Below, one piece after another: positions 1 to 11,183 of a DNA stretch of 64,000 nucleotides. This DNA comes from Cercozoa sp. M6MM (taxonomy: Eukaryota; Endomyxa: Ascetosporea). The stretch is from assembly GCA_040357565.1 (NCBI GenBank), contig JBDODJ010000017.1; one strand, written 5' to 3'. Numbering within the stretch: the stretch's first letter is position 1; each line of letters opens with the position of its first letter. The notes below the pieces were generated by a model, which saw nothing but the letters and a program-made list of their open reading frames with translations, ran no database searches and was not told where the DNA came from. The position numbers were made by a program, and so were the translations under genes.

Positions 1-63
1 ACCCTCTCCCTTAGCCCCCTCTTTACTTCCCTTTTAACCCCTCTTTAGCCCCCCCCCCCCCAG

Positions 64-279
64 TCCAACGCCTACTGCGACGTCGACGACCGCGAGATCG
101 TGCAGGTGGCCATGGCTGTGCTAGGCACGCCAGTGACGCCCAACATGCAGGTGCTGGCAGACTCGACTTCGCAGGAGAGGCGCTTCGTGCCGCTCGAGTT
201 CGCCGTGGCTGTGGCGGCGCGCGCCTGCCGCGTGCCCGAGTCGCGCGTGCATGCCGCCCTGGCACGTCTGCGTCTGTGA
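64..279 (+). CDS. C-terminal exon of an unknown protein (5' part off the window)
   Basis: The 71-codon open frame starts directly after an intron-like stretch that ends in a run of 13 C and CAG, and stops with TGA at 277-279. The peptide begins SNAYCDVDDREIV and ends ARLRL. It is GC-rich, third-position C/G-biased and rich in Ala/Val, like the conserved genes further right. The preceding bases 1-63 have the TTTACCCC/C-run composition of 3' intron ends elsewhere in the window (for example 62143-62154). No domain is recognisable from this fragment. The gene's start and most of its exons lie to the left of the window. Confidence 0.6.
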   Translation, partial: SNAYCDVDDREIVQVAMAVLGTPVTPNMQVLADSTSQERRFVPLEFAVAVAARACRVPESRVHAALARLRL

Positions 280-1109
280 ACGCATAGTTTTCCTTTGCTA
301 TGTTACTGCACACTTTCAGTAGTCATTGCTCTGACCCGTCCGCGTGGAGGTCATCATCTATGTCTCAAACAAGTTTGAGACTGGGGAGAAGCAGAAAGCT
401 CCGTCGCGGCTTCGGCCTGGCGGAGTTTTTGTTAAAAACGCATTAATACTACGACCAAGGACGTCTTCCTTCGGTCGAGATCCAGTGGGATCTTCTCGAG
501 ACCCAGTAGGGGTTTTTCACCTTCAGTTCTATCGTTGTCTCAACTGAGTGACGACTTAAGTTTTATCTAACTGAATGATATATTTAGTCTCTCCTTTCCC
601 TTACTGATTGGGCCATTGAGCCGCAGTAACATGCACACGACACAGTTATGTAACTTATAAAGTTAGGGGTACGGTGGCTTGGCTAGTTAGCTAGTCTGCC
701 AGGCTGGTCAGTTTCGTTTCAGTTAACGTTGCGGTTGATCAACTTGCGTTTCGACCAAGTTCGGTGTTCAATTCACTTGCCCTGCAGGCAGCCATGGGTA
801 ACTCGGAGTTAGCGACTGGTGACAATTCTCTGCTTCCTCAGCATTGTTGCTCTATTCTCTCGACTGGGGTGTACTTAGACCGTTTTTTGGAGTCCAGTCA
901 CTCCACAGGTCGTAAATATACAAACACAGTGACAACCGGGGATCAACGTTAGTGCTGGCGGCTGGGTTCAGGGTGCGATTAGGACAGGGCAAGGGAGTAC
1001 TTAGGCCTTGTGGACTACCCTGCACTGACTGCATAAGGACACCAAAACAGTCACCCAAGTGAACAGACTGGTTTGTTTTTTGACGTACCAATTCCTCCAG
1101 CATCCAGGG
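280..1109. other. Intergenic stretch, no supported gene
   Basis: This stretch holds only short frames with no splice-consistent continuation. An imperfect duplication around GATCC/GACCCAGTAGG lies near 478-510. The last part presumably holds the promoter and 5' leader of the gene starting at 1110. An upstream non-coding or coding exon cannot be excluded, because the frame is open upstream of the chosen ATG and an acceptor-like CCTCCAG ends at 1100. Confidence 0.4.
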
Positions 1110-2893
1110 ATGACGGACAGTCGGCAGGAACGCGAGAAAGTGCTCGACAGCTTGTCTGAGTTCATCACATCGTGCCTGGAGTCGTACCGCAACTCGAAAA
1201 AGGCAAAAGATGAACCGACCGACTTTGACTTTGGAGAAAACGAAGCCACGGAACTCGCGGCTTTGCTCAGCGGCGATATTGAGCGTTTTGTTCGAAGACA
1301 ACTGACCGAAGGCAAGGGGCTTCTGAAGCACTGTGATATTTTGCTGTACATCGGCTGCGCTCCCTGGGTCATAGACATCTGTGGTACTTATGACTTTTGC
1401 TTCACTAAGCTTCGGCTAATTTGCAGTTTCTGTGTCAGGTCGCAACGTGTCCATGCACCTGTCGCACCTGATCCTCGAGGCACTGCCGCGCGATGGAGTG
1501 CCGCCTGTTCTACGTGCTGCGCACGACTACCTGCGCACTCAAGTTGTGCCCAGAATAGGAGACGGGATCTTAATTGTGCCCCAGTGTTACGAGCGACTCG
1601 ATTGTAATCACGGGCTATGGGTCTCCAAGACTAAGTTTTGGGTCTAGTATTAGCTGTTCTTGTAGGCCGCGCCATCAACCAAGAGGAGACTGTCGGACTG
1701 GCACCGGTGTGGTGCGACTTGCCTACCGACGTTCGAGTGCTCATCTGGCTCTTTTCGTTTCAGCAACTTATCGCTCGCGAAGATTGGCATGAGGATTTGT
1801 TCGACAACTTCGTCAAAGCAATGTCGCCGTGCAATGTGCTGGCGGCAGAGTTTCCGCCCGAGGCTGAAGCGTTTCGTGTCGTTCTTGCCGAAGAATTTGG
1901 GTCAATCGGTCGGGACGTCGAGTGGTCGCAACTACTGCTGCGTTTCCTGCAGAACGACGAGTTCGACTCGTTGTGCATGAAAAACAATCAGAACGAGTTC
2001 GACTTGCTGAACTTCTGCTTGATTTCCCGCATACTGTTGAAATCGAGGGTGGGCGGTGTTGGTGCCTTCCTGAATTCTCCTGAAGAATTTTACAAACTCG
2101 ACGACGACGTCCAGTTGCGCCTCATTGAGTTGGTCAGTTGGATCTTTTGATTCAATTTAGCAGTTGTCTCCCCTGCAGCATCATTTATCATTTTGTATTG
2201 ACTGGAGTCTGGGAGCAGTTCTACTACGTTTGCGGTCTGGAGGTCACTGATGATGGCGCAAAGTTTCGAACGCTGGCCCCTGAACCGGAAAAAATCGGAC
2301 TGCCGTTTCTGTATCGACTGGCTACCGCTGAGCTGTCGACATACAACGCGCTCTTCTTTGTGCATTTGACTCAAGCTTGTGTCCGAAGCCTCCAGGATCC
2401 CACATGCGCCAACTCCGATGTCGACATTGTGCTCGAAGAAGTCCTTGATGGGCTGATGAACCACTCCAGTCGCATCAAACTGACAACTGAAACTGAGGTA
2501 AATTTACACATTTAACAGTTTGTCTGTAAACTATATGTCTGTTAACTATAAATACAGAACACCTCGCCATGCCAACTCACTGAAGACGACGCAAAAGAAC
2601 TAGTGTCTTTGAACACGTCGGTGGTGGTACCGATTCTCAGAACTGCAGTGAACGAGTGCACTGGACGCCAGAAAACACGGGCCGCAAACATGCTTGAGAA
2701 GTTTCGCACTGCGGAGGTAAATTTACAAGGTGCATACTGGTACGCATACGCCGAATATAATTTTGCCCGTATCTAAGGCTACAATACTGATAGTACATGT
2801 TATGATTGCTTTGAAAAACAGCCTGCAACCAAACGTCGCAAAACTGTACTGTCCAGCAAACAAGATGAAATTGCCCAGTTTATACTAACCTAA
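1110..2893 (+). CDS. Unknown alpha-helical protein, multi-exon
   Basis: I chose ATG 1110, giving MTDSRQEREKVLDSL. Exon 1 runs to 1383, followed by a 43-nt intron (1384-1426). Exon 2 is 1427-1603. A 62-nt intron (1604-1665) keeps phase and joins ...YERLDC to RAINQEETV. Exon 3 runs from 1666 to about 2130. Further exons follow around 2210-2496, 2559-2715 and 2822-2893, ending FILT then TAA. Two donors have the form GAG|GTAAATTTAC (about 2497 and 2716). The junction near 2130-2215 is unresolved. The protein is mostly helical and leucine-rich, and its C-terminus has a basic KRRKT stretch that could act as a nuclear signal. I do not recognise the family. A HEAT/ARM-like scaffold is one possibility. 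The gene converges on the REEP-like gene. Confidence 0.55.
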
Positions 2894-3335
2894 AATATTT
2901 ACTTGTAGAAGTGACTCTAATGAGAAATCCTCAACATCGCCAGGTGTGCTCGGTCGTGTGCTGGGGAGAGGGCGTCAAATTTACATCGTTCCGGAGCGAC
3001 AAAAAACAAAATTAAAAATGTTGCCACGCATCCGGCGTTTCAGTTGAACTGACTAGGCTTGCATTCATCGGTTAAACTACGTTACAGCTACTGTCGGTAA
3101 ACGCTCTAGGGCATTGACGGACGGAACTGAAGAACGGAACTGACTGACTCACGACTGCCGTGCCAGTCGCAGTTGATCATGAATTTTCGTTTATATACGC
3201 ACGCCACCATCGCGTACATCGATGATCGAATCGCAGTCCGAGTTCGATGAGTACAATACTGCCGCTCGAGCGAGTCTATCAACGCAATCCGATGCGTTGC
3301 AGTTTGAGAGCGCGGTTTCAGTAAGCGGAGCTTCG

Positions 3336-4104
3336 TCAGTCTTGGTGGGGGTGTTCTCGACCCATTTCAGCTTCCTTGACATCTGCAAAGCATGAGCACA
3401 TGTCACCCAACACAGAAAGGCAGGGTGACAGAAGCATAGCTATTCGCCTACCAGAGAGTAATCTGGCGCCACTGGCGAGAATGCGCGCACTGTTCTTGGA
3501 CAGAGCGTCGACAGAGCGCTGACGGAGGTGTGTGGCCACGGAGGCAGCGTGCTGCTCGAGCAGCGCCAGGTGGCCCTGCAACTCGTGCTGATTCGCCGTG
3601 ATCCACGGCAGTGCCGCGTGGAACAGCCTCTGTGCGCCGCCATTCCACACCAGCACGGCCACGCACAATGCGCGCAGCTCGGCAAAGCCCCAGACGAAGC
3701 CAAACACGGCATCGATCACGGTGTTGACAATGACGCCGAGTGCCAGCACGACAAAGTACGAGATCAGGTAGTCCTGTCCAGTCACAACCCCTTCAGGCAA
3801 CCCCTTCAGACAACAAAGGCGAAACAAACCGCTTCGTAGCGCAAACGGTTCGGCAGGTGCGACAAAACGCCAACGAGATCGCTTGGCGTTTCTCCCGCTG
3901 CTTCGGATTCCGAGTGTGACCTCATCGCCAGCTCCTTTTCGGCCGCTTGCACGAACAGGAAGGCTCTACAAAGACACATATGGCGGCACAACACAAGAAA
4001 GTAGAACGATGGCACCTTCGCAGCGGCATCATGATGCCAACGACGCTCACAAAGACATTGGCAACGAACCACGACAACGTGCCAAGTAGATCCAGAAAAT
4101 GCAT
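3336..4104 (-). CDS. TB2/DP1/HVA22 (REEP-like) ER membrane protein
   Basis: The main exon (about 3827 down to about 3470) encodes hydrophobic segments DYLISYFVVLALGVIV and AVFGFVWGFAELRALCVAVL, followed by VWNGGAQRLFHAALPW. That is the layout of REEP/HVA22 proteins: paired membrane hairpins, then a W...GA..L motif and an amphipathic helix. A first exon starting MHFLDLLGTLSWF supplies another membrane segment. The linker exon (LVGVLSHLPNRLRYEA) joins with uncertain splice sites. The last intron is well defined and joins ...ARLLS to DVKEAEMG, ending HQD and TGA. Family members shape tubular ER and take part in vesicle traffic. The family call rests on pattern rather than a diagnostic motif. Confidence 0.55.
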
Positions 4105-4311
4105 CCTGGCGGGGTACCACCCGTTAAAACAGGGATTGTAACACTGTGCTCAGGCAGAATTCAGCCCAATCAATTGGGTGAGCTTGCTTTTAATTCAGCC
4201 TGTATAACTCTCCTGATCGGAGTTGTTCAGAAAAACACATGAGAATTTTCAGTTGGTATCGACGGATACAGGTTAGTTATTTGAGTTAAAGAAATCACTG
4301 GCAGCTCAAGT

Positions 4312-6896
4312 TTAGGAGCCCTCCTCGCCGGAGAGTTCGCCATCGCCTTCGCTGTGACGCGTGGCTCGCTGGTGAGTGCTTCGCAACACGCGCTCCCAGG
4401 TTCTGTCAGCAAAAAACAAACGGGTCAGTCAGTCGGTCAGCCAAAAAAGGTCAAACAAGCAGGGTCACACCGTCCGTGCGGATCGAGATGAGTGGGCGAC
4501 AGCGCCGTCACCAGCGAGATCGGCAGCATGCACGTGCGGTTGTTAACCAGGCCTGCGGGGAGGGGGTTCAGTTAGGTAAATAATGGGGTAGTAGTGAGAG
4601 AGGGGGGGGGGGGGGGGTAAAACCCGAAGTGAAGCCCGTGAAGCCGGCCATGGCGCCGTGGACGGCGTTGTGCGCCAGCACCATGCAGTAGACCTGGTCG
4701 CTGGCTGAGGCCGGGACAGATCGGACCATGTACTTGGGCTCATTGTCCTTGATGGTCAGCTCAATGTTCTGCTTCTTGAGACGCGTCTTGATCTCGTACT
4801 TCTGTGCACAACAAGGAAGTTCTTAGCCCCCTTTGCCCCCCACGTACCCCCTCTGGCCCCCTAGGGTACCAGGAGAGTGGAGATGTCCTTGAGTTTCAGG
4901 TTGCCACTGGCGTCGTACTCCTCCTCTCCCTTAAGCAGGTCCTGACCGGCACCCTCCGCCAGTACAATGACACAGTAGGCCTGTACAGTGTAGCCACAGG
5001 GATTGTAGCCACAGGTGATTGTAGCCACAGGTGGTAGTAGCCACAGGTGGTAGTAGCCACAGGTGCTTTTACCTGATGCTCGAGACAGTTGGCAACGTGC
5101 TGTACGACCTCGTCGATCGTGAAGCTCACTTCCGGCACCAGGCACAGGTCGGCGCAGCCACTGGGGGGGGGGGGGGGGGTAAGGGGGAAGGGGGTAAAGG
5201 GGTAAAGGGGCGGGGGACAAAGCACCTCGCCAAGGTGACATTGGCGGCAATGAAGCCACTGGCACGTCCCATCACCGTGACAACACCGACACCATTGCGG
5301 TGTGATCGTGCCTCTGCATCAATATGATCGATCATGATCGATCACAAGCAATCACAAGCGATCACAAGCGATCAATCAGGGACAAAAGGTACCAGTGTAG
5401 ACGGACTGCACGGCGCGATTGGCCTCCTCGACGGCCGTGTTGAAACCGAAAGAGCGATCGATCACGGCGATGTCGTTGTCGATCGTCTTGGGCACGCCCA
5501 CCACGCAGACCTGAGATGTCCAAAGCGACCGTACACCTGGACCAGTAGGCACTCAGTTTAGAGCGAACAACCTTGTGCTTGCGGCGGCGACACTCGTGGT
5601 GCAGAATCTGCGCGCCGCGATGCGTGCCGTCGCCGCCGATGATGTAGATCTGGTTGAACCCGTGCTGCTCAATGCCTGGGGGTGGGGGGGGGGGGGGGGG
5701 GGGGGGCGGGGGGTAAAGGGGAAGGGGGGGGGGGGGGGGTAAAGTGAAGGGTAAAGTGAAGGGTAAAGTGAAGGCTACTGTCCATGATCTTGTCGAGGTC
5801 AAAACCGCCGCGACTGGTCTGCAGCAGCGTGCCACCGTGCAGCCACGCGTTGTCCGTCTGCGCCGTGTCCGGCAGCAGCTGTGTCACCCAACAACACGTT
5901 TGTTTACATACATCAACACGCTTGTCTACACTAGGTAGTACCGGGATCGGCGGCAGTGTTTCCGAATAGCTGGGAGGGGGGTAAAGAGTGGATATAAGAA
6001 GGTGGAAGTATAAGAAGGTGGGGGGTATAAGAAGGTGTGGGGGGGGGGGTAAAACTACAAGCCAGCGTAGCCGCCACGGATGCCGTAGATTTTGTCGACC
6101 GAGTAGTTGTAGTACTACGGACCAGTTTGTTCACACATAGACACACTCAGGTACTGCACAGTCTACCAGCATGCTGACGAGTTCGGTGATGACGCGGTTC
6201 ATGCCGGGACACAATCCGCCTGGACACAGCCTCTCATACCCTCTTTTACCCCCCCCCCAGTCTGAAAGAAATACCGCAGGTCACAATGGCGGCGCACACT
6301 TCCGAAGGCTCGAAAACAATGTCCGGCCGCGGTCCGGCGCGCATGAATCCAACGGCGTCGCCCAGGCCCTCTCTGAGTCCAACACACGGGTGAAACACAC
6401 ACGGGTCACTGGTCACACACGTACCGGCGGACAGCATCCGCGAGAACGATCTGATCGTCGCCGATCGGGTGAGTGAAGCCACAGCGTCCACTGTCGCCTC
6501 CGCCTGTGGTAAGGGGTAAGGGGTGAGGGTTAAGACGGGGGTGAAAAGGTACGCGTGCGGAAGAACTTGTTGGGCACACTCTCGACGTCGAGAAAGTCGC
6601 GCAGATGCGCCACTTGGTGCACGTGCACGCGGTTGATCTTGACTGCAGTCCCCACAACATACACAAAGAAGCAGCATCACGAGTTGAAACACGAACCGTT
6701 CTCTGCAGTCCACGTGTGCTGCATGATCTTCTCCGACATGAGGCCATGCTGGCCCGAATGCAGCAGCGACACTGTGTCAATAAAATCAACCTGTAACAAC
6801 ACTGATGGCGAGAAACGCCTGCTTACGTTTCTTGCGAATCGGCCTCGGGTCTTGCTCAGCCGCCTGGGCGCTGATTCCTGACGCTGACGCACTCAT
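4312..6896 (-). CDS. PFK: 6-phosphofructokinase, plant/stramenopile-type, ATP-type active site
   Basis: This is the glycolytic enzyme that phosphorylates fructose 6-phosphate. It starts at ATG 6896 ([15 protein letters not shown]) and is split over about ten exons. In order the exons carry [77 protein letters not shown] (5623-5637 encodes GGDGT), [70 protein letters not shown] and [12 protein letters not shown], ending LSGEEGS and TAA. The Gly in GGDGT points to ATP as donor; PPi-dependent enzymes usually have GGDD. Introns are unusual, with long G-runs on the plus strand and minisatellites at 4985-5065 and 5325-5375. Exact exon ends are approximate, but family assignment is secure. Cytosolic location is inferred because no clear targeting peptide is seen. 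Confidence 0.93.
4985..5065. repeat. Minisatellite of TGTAGCCACAGG units inside a PFK intron
   Basis: About five head-to-tail copies of a 15-18 bp unit containing GTAGCCACAGG. The same core (TTGTAGCCACA) recurs in an intron of the unrelated UTP15 gene at about 58660-58735. Confidence 0.8.
5684..5770. repeat. G-homopolymer tracts and GGTAAAGTGAA repeat inside a PFK intron
   Basis: The stretch starts with 23 G at 5684-5706 and a second G run near 5724-5739. Three tandem copies of GGTAAAGTGAAG follow. On the sense (minus) strand this is a C-rich tract upstream of the exon encoding IYIIGGDGT. Confidence 0.85.
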
Positions 6897-7224
6897 ATAA
6901 TGCTCTGCACGCACGGGAAGCCAGTCAAGTCTGCAATCGCCGGGCGTGCAGCCTCTGGGTACGACGTCTGCGGGAGCGCTGGGTAAAATGTTATTTTTAA
7001 GTGAACGATCGAGTGGCAGGTAGTTTTATTGAACTGAGAAACGTAGTCAACACCGTGGTATCAGTGGATTAATTGCTATGTCTTCTGCAGCTGGCTGATT
7101 TGCGGCGCGCTGTTGCGGCACTATGCCAAGAAAGTTGTCGACTTGGCCTGCGCCTTGCATCGATCGTGAACTGCTCGTTTGATCCGAGATTTCAGAAGGA
7201 TCGTCCTGTTTCCGACACAAGGCA
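6897..7224. other. Intergenic: PFK upstream region and 3' flank of the pseudokinase gene
   Basis: About 330 bp with no coding signal. It lies between the start of the PFK gene and the stop of the next minus-strand gene, so it should hold the PFK promoter. No recognisable elements were found. Confidence 0.4.
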
Positions 7225-9156
7225 CTATGCTGGCTGGGTTAATCTAGTATAGCTATGACGCACCAACTCGTCTTCCGGCTGATCCGATTGGAGCAATCGC
7301 TCGACCGACGACAAATCAAGTTCACGCGTAGTCTCGTCCGAACTCCAGTGCGCGAGCTTGCGGAACACTCTGTCAGTGGTGAAACAGGCATCAAACTGAT
7401 GTACATGTGCACCTACTTTTACTTTAGCGACTGTTTTGTACTGTACCTGCCAAGTTGCATGGCAGAAGGACGCCGTTGTGGCGACAGTTTCAATGCATAC
7501 GCCAGAGCCTGAGTGATGCCGCGTTGCAGAGGACTTTGAGTCTCTCCTATGCCGATGCAGATATTCAATATAACTAAAAATAGCAAACTGTACTGTACAG
7601 TACCTCTCTGTGGACCAGTGCGTTCGAGGGTCAACTCATGACGCAGCAGTGTGTCGTCCGGCACACTACAAGAGGCAGGCACGAAGCTCGCCTGCCGTAG
7701 TTTCTTCCGCGTGCTTGCAGAGTGCGCACGTACACGGGGTGACTGCGTGTGCTGCTGCTGTCGCCGGTACATACTCGGCGTAACCCGCGCGAAAGCAGGT
7801 GCCGTCAGCAAGTCGTACTCTGCCAGCAGTGCAGGCGGAGGACGCTCCAAAACGGCCTGCGGGGATCAAAAATCGTTCCGTTGTATATATTTAAAGGCAA
7901 AGAACGACACCAGCGCAAGCATGCCAATGCCCCAGACGTCCTGCTTGAACAAGTGCTGTGCAGGCAACTGACACTGCACAGGTGCTGTGTCGTCATCGAA
8001 GTCACTCCCGTCAAAGAGTTGGACGGAGCGCGGGTCGTGCCAGTAGGCCATATCACCGACTGCGGAACTGCGACATCTGCCGCGTTTGCGTTTCGCCTGT
8101 TGTACGAGTGTGCACAAGCGGACCTCGGGTGCGGCTACAAAGACTCGTCCCGAACTGGAGCTGAACTGTCGGACGGCACGAATGTCGGTCAAGACTTCGG
8201 GACTTGTGGTGCCAGGTGCGACATGAACAGCGCCGGCAAAGTTGCTTAGAACAGGCGAGAGGTGGCTAACGTGATCACTGGGCGAACTGCCCTGTGTCGC
8301 CTGCCGCGAGGAGCCTTGTAGTGCCGCATTGAGGTTGCTGACCGTTGTTGAAGTACTCAGGCCGAGTCTTCGAACTCGCACGGTTTGATCTGTGATGCCG
8401 CGATGCACGACGCCGTTGCGGTGCGAGTGTGCCACTCTACCAGTAAATACAGTGACATAAATGCGACAGTATTTCTGTACTGTCAAAATAAAAAGGTACG
8501 CTTCGCACAGCTCGGCCAAGAAGGAAAGACGAGACTCGAGCGAGTGGAACAATTGGTCTAGTTGCAGTTCGTGCACGGTCGGAAGCGAGTGGAACACGAT
8601 AGCCGTTCCGACTGCTTCGCTATGCACAAACAGCGGTGCTTCGATGTTCTTGTGCCATGGCTCGGCCAGCAAGTCGACAGTGAAGACATCGCCACTACCC
8701 CAACGATATAAACTTACAGTACCAATAAAATTATCACAATACTGATTGAGAGATGCAATAGAGACACCTCTTTCTGACGCTGCGGGGCAAATCAGAGTTG
8801 CCAAGGTGCACCTGGCGCAGCAGACGAAGATATCTACTGATACAAAAGACACTCGGACTCATGTAGATGTTTGTGGGGGCCGTGGCGACGTGACGCGTCC
8901 CTGTCCGCGAACTGAACCATCGGCGAAGGCAGTTGGTTTCGCGCTTCTCTTGCAGCATGCGCAGTGCTGTCGCGAACTCGGTATCGGCGGCAACGTGCAC
9001 CTTCCTGTCGCCGATAAGATCAGATGGCTGCACTTCGTTGCATGGCCTCTCTCCAAAGAAGCGTTCGCAGGCCGCCGTTGCCTCTCGCGTCAATTGCTGT
9101 AAGCGCCGGTTGTGCCACCCCAATGACATTGCCGACAACAACAACGTCTTCAGCAT
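7225..9156 (-). CDS. Protein-kinase-fold protein lacking catalytic aspartates (predicted pseudokinase)
   Basis: Several exons assemble into a kinase-like domain. The first exon (MLKTLLLSAMSLGWHNRRL...) precedes an N-lobe-like region (CDNFIGTVSLYRWGSG). The catalytic-loop equivalent NGVVHRGITDQTVRV has HRG where HRD is expected (8397-8405), Thr in place of Lys and Thr in place of Asn. The DFG equivalent is LSNFAGA (NFA at 8235-8243). An APE triad (VFVAAPEVR, near 8130), a DVWGIGMLAL F-helix motif and ALKLSPQRRPSAMQLG near the C-lobe end confirm the fold. The tail FDACFTTDRVFRKLAHW...LTQPA ends in TAG. Both catalytic Asp residues are absent, so a scaffold or allosteric role is inferred. Splice sites around 8700-8870 and 7410-7480 are unresolved, and an upstream exon (9194-9715) is possible. 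Confidence 0.65.
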
Positions 9157-9193
9157 CGAGCGCAACTACGAACCGAGACAGGACAATGTAAAT

Positions 9194-9715
9194 CTACGCT
9201 AAATCTACAACCCGATGGATACAGTTTATTCCTTTTGGAAGCCTACCGTCACCGTGCGACCTAGTACGCGCGAAAGGCCGCTCATTGTCGTAGTTTGGGT
9301 TGTCCGCAGCCGGTCTGTCGCAAACTAATGTGAACGTTGTGAGACATTTGCGAGTGGCGAGTGGCCTGGTCGGGTCGTTTCCAAGTGGTCGGAGGTTTTT
9401 TGTCGCTCGGACTTTGACACACACCCGTTTCAGCACGTGCGCGACTCTTTCTTTTTCGCGTGATATCAATCGCACGTCATGGCTCGGCGAACCTGTGATC
9501 CCCTTGCTTGAGTTAGGAATCATCTTTAAATTCAACTCGACTGCCAGTGCCGATATCGATGAGACGGTCCTAGCATGAATAACTGATACAAGTAGCGTAG
9601 CTTCGAAGAACAAAACGTGCACGTTGCATGCGAGTGAGAAAAACTGAAGTGGGTCCGAGTTTAATGAGAGTCGTTGTGAACGGAACTGTTGTGACGTGAA
9701 TTCAATTCGATTCAT
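9194..9715 (-). CDS. Long open frame, possibly an upstream exon of the pseudokinase gene
   Basis: A 173-codon frame without stops on the same strand as, and immediately upstream of, the pseudokinase gene. The segment MIPNSSKGITGSPSHDVRL to DNPNYDNERPFARTRSHGD looks compositionally coding. A GTAGGCTTCC donor follows GGTGACG, and TAG acceptors lie ahead of the exon at 9160. No domain is recognised. It could equally be fortuitous. Confidence 0.25.
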   Translation of the reverse strand: MNRIEFTSQQFRSQRLSLNSDPLQFFSLACNVHVLFFEATLLVSVIHARTVSSISALAVELNLKMIPNSSKGITGSPSHDVRLISREKERVAHVLKRVCVKVRATKNLRPLGNDPTRPLATRKCLTTFTLVCDRPAADNPNYDNERPFARTRSHGDGRLPKGINCIHRVVDLA

Positions 9716-9782
9716 TGATTATCGTTATCCACTGCTTGGATGTGATTTACGCGACGTAACTGCGCGATAAGTACATATAACG

Positions 9783-10987
9783 TTACTGCGTACGACGCTT
9801 CTTCATGGGCGGTTCCTTCGCTTCTTCCGCTTCGTCGTCAACATCGTTCTCAGCCTGACCGGTGGCATCTTTGGTGACAATCTGCTCTGATGAGGCAGCC
9901 GGTGAGGCTGCAGCTTCTGTTGCAGCAACCCTAGCGCTTTCCTCATCAGCAGCTGTGGTTTCGTCGCGCGAAGTGGCGCTGCTGGCACTGCGACTGACGA
10001 CGAGCGTTTCTTCTTCTTCTTCGTCCTCGTCCTGCATCAAGGCCTCGCTCGGCGCGCTCGTGTCAGGTGAGTAGACTGGACGTGCTGCCATTTCGCAGAC
10101 GCTGTCTTCCACGTAGATGTGCGGATCACTCTGTTCAAAACAAGCGTTTCAAGTTTTTATTGGACAGGAAAAGTCAGAAAGCTTACGCATTCGAGATTAT
10201 CGACCCGACTGGCGTTTCGCTGGTATCGCTCCATATCGAAATCGATATTGAACAGCTCCAGATCTGCGTGCAGCAGGTTCGTCGACAAAGCCACCATGCC
10301 TGCAAAGAAAAGACAAAGTGTTTTTCCAGAACTGAAACAAAAAGGTCTGGTTGTACCAGCGTGCCGCGTTGATCCTCGCATGCAGAATTCAACGTGTGCT
10401 TTTTGGGCTTCTTCCGTGGCGATTACATCCTGTGCCTCGGCTATTTGTCTGTGCAGGTACATTCCACAAAGCTACAAAGCAATACCTCAAAGGCAACAAA
10501 GCACAGGAGACTCACCTTTCAATCTCTTCTTGAGTCGGCATGGCAGCGAGCTGCTCGTGCAACTCGTCGCACTTCTGTCTCTCCTGGTCAAGAGCCTTCG
10601 CCTCGCTGAGCTGCACCGTGAGTTCCTCGATCTTCTGCCGCACCTGCGCCACTTGCGCTCGAAGACTCTTCGAAAGCTCGACGTGTTTCTCTGCGCATTC
10701 GAACCGCGTCCAAAATAATAAAGAAACAAAGCGAAACTACTGTGCTCTTCGAGAAGCGAGTTGCGAGTCATGTTGCGAATCTTGCGCGACAATGACATAT
10801 GCTCGAGTGCTTGCAGTGCTGCTTTTGCGTGCTCTTGCCTGCGCGTATTAATTGTTCGATCTCACTTTGCGTTTCTCCAAAAAGGAAACCACCTGCTGTC
10901 GTCTGTCTCACGAATCAGGGCGCTCGTGTGCTTCAACAGCGCATCGATGTGCTCATCGGCGTAGCGCGCACGCTGCTCGTATTCCAT
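9783..10987 (-). CDS. Coiled-coil protein resembling THO complex subunit 7
   Basis: It starts MEYEQRARYADEHIDALLKH at ATG 10987. A 5' intron joins to QEHAKAALQALEHMSLSRK, then a coiled coil VELSKSLRAQVAQVRQKIEE...EAKALDQERQKCDEL followed by HEQLAAMPTQEEIE. Later exons give QIAEAQDVIATEEAQ, MVALSTNLLHADLELFNIDF and an acidic, Ala-rich tail ending PPMKKRRTQ and TAA. The order 'coiled coil, a P-x-x-x-E-I/E-I helix start, a second helix pair, then an acidic tail with a terminal basic patch' matches THOC7, a TREX component coupling transcription to mRNA export. No single motif is diagnostic, so another coiled-coil family remains possible. Confidence 0.45.
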
Positions 10988-11183
10988 CTTTTTGGGAACG
11001 TTTAACGGATTTGGGGTCCAGCACAAACTTCACACTACAGCACACACGTCAGCTACTGCTCTGTGGGACCCTTGTGGTGTCTGAAACTTTCTGGCTCAAG
11101 CGGCTCGATTGAGTCAAAGTCCCTCTACAGCAAGCAAGCTGCCCTAATCACTGCAGTAGCAGCTTTAACGGGGTTTAATCACA
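10988..11183. promoter_or_regulatory. 196-bp divergent intergenic region (shared promoter zone)
   Basis: It separates the starts of the THOC7-like gene (minus, 10987) and the coiled-coil gene (plus, 11184). A bidirectional promoter is inferred from spacing only. I see no TATA box or conserved element that I can name. Confidence 0.5.

Noticed and set aside
764-952. Short plus-strand frame starting in the upstream region of the 1110 gene
   Set aside because: Only 62 codons, no splice-consistent link to the downstream exons, and unremarkable composition.
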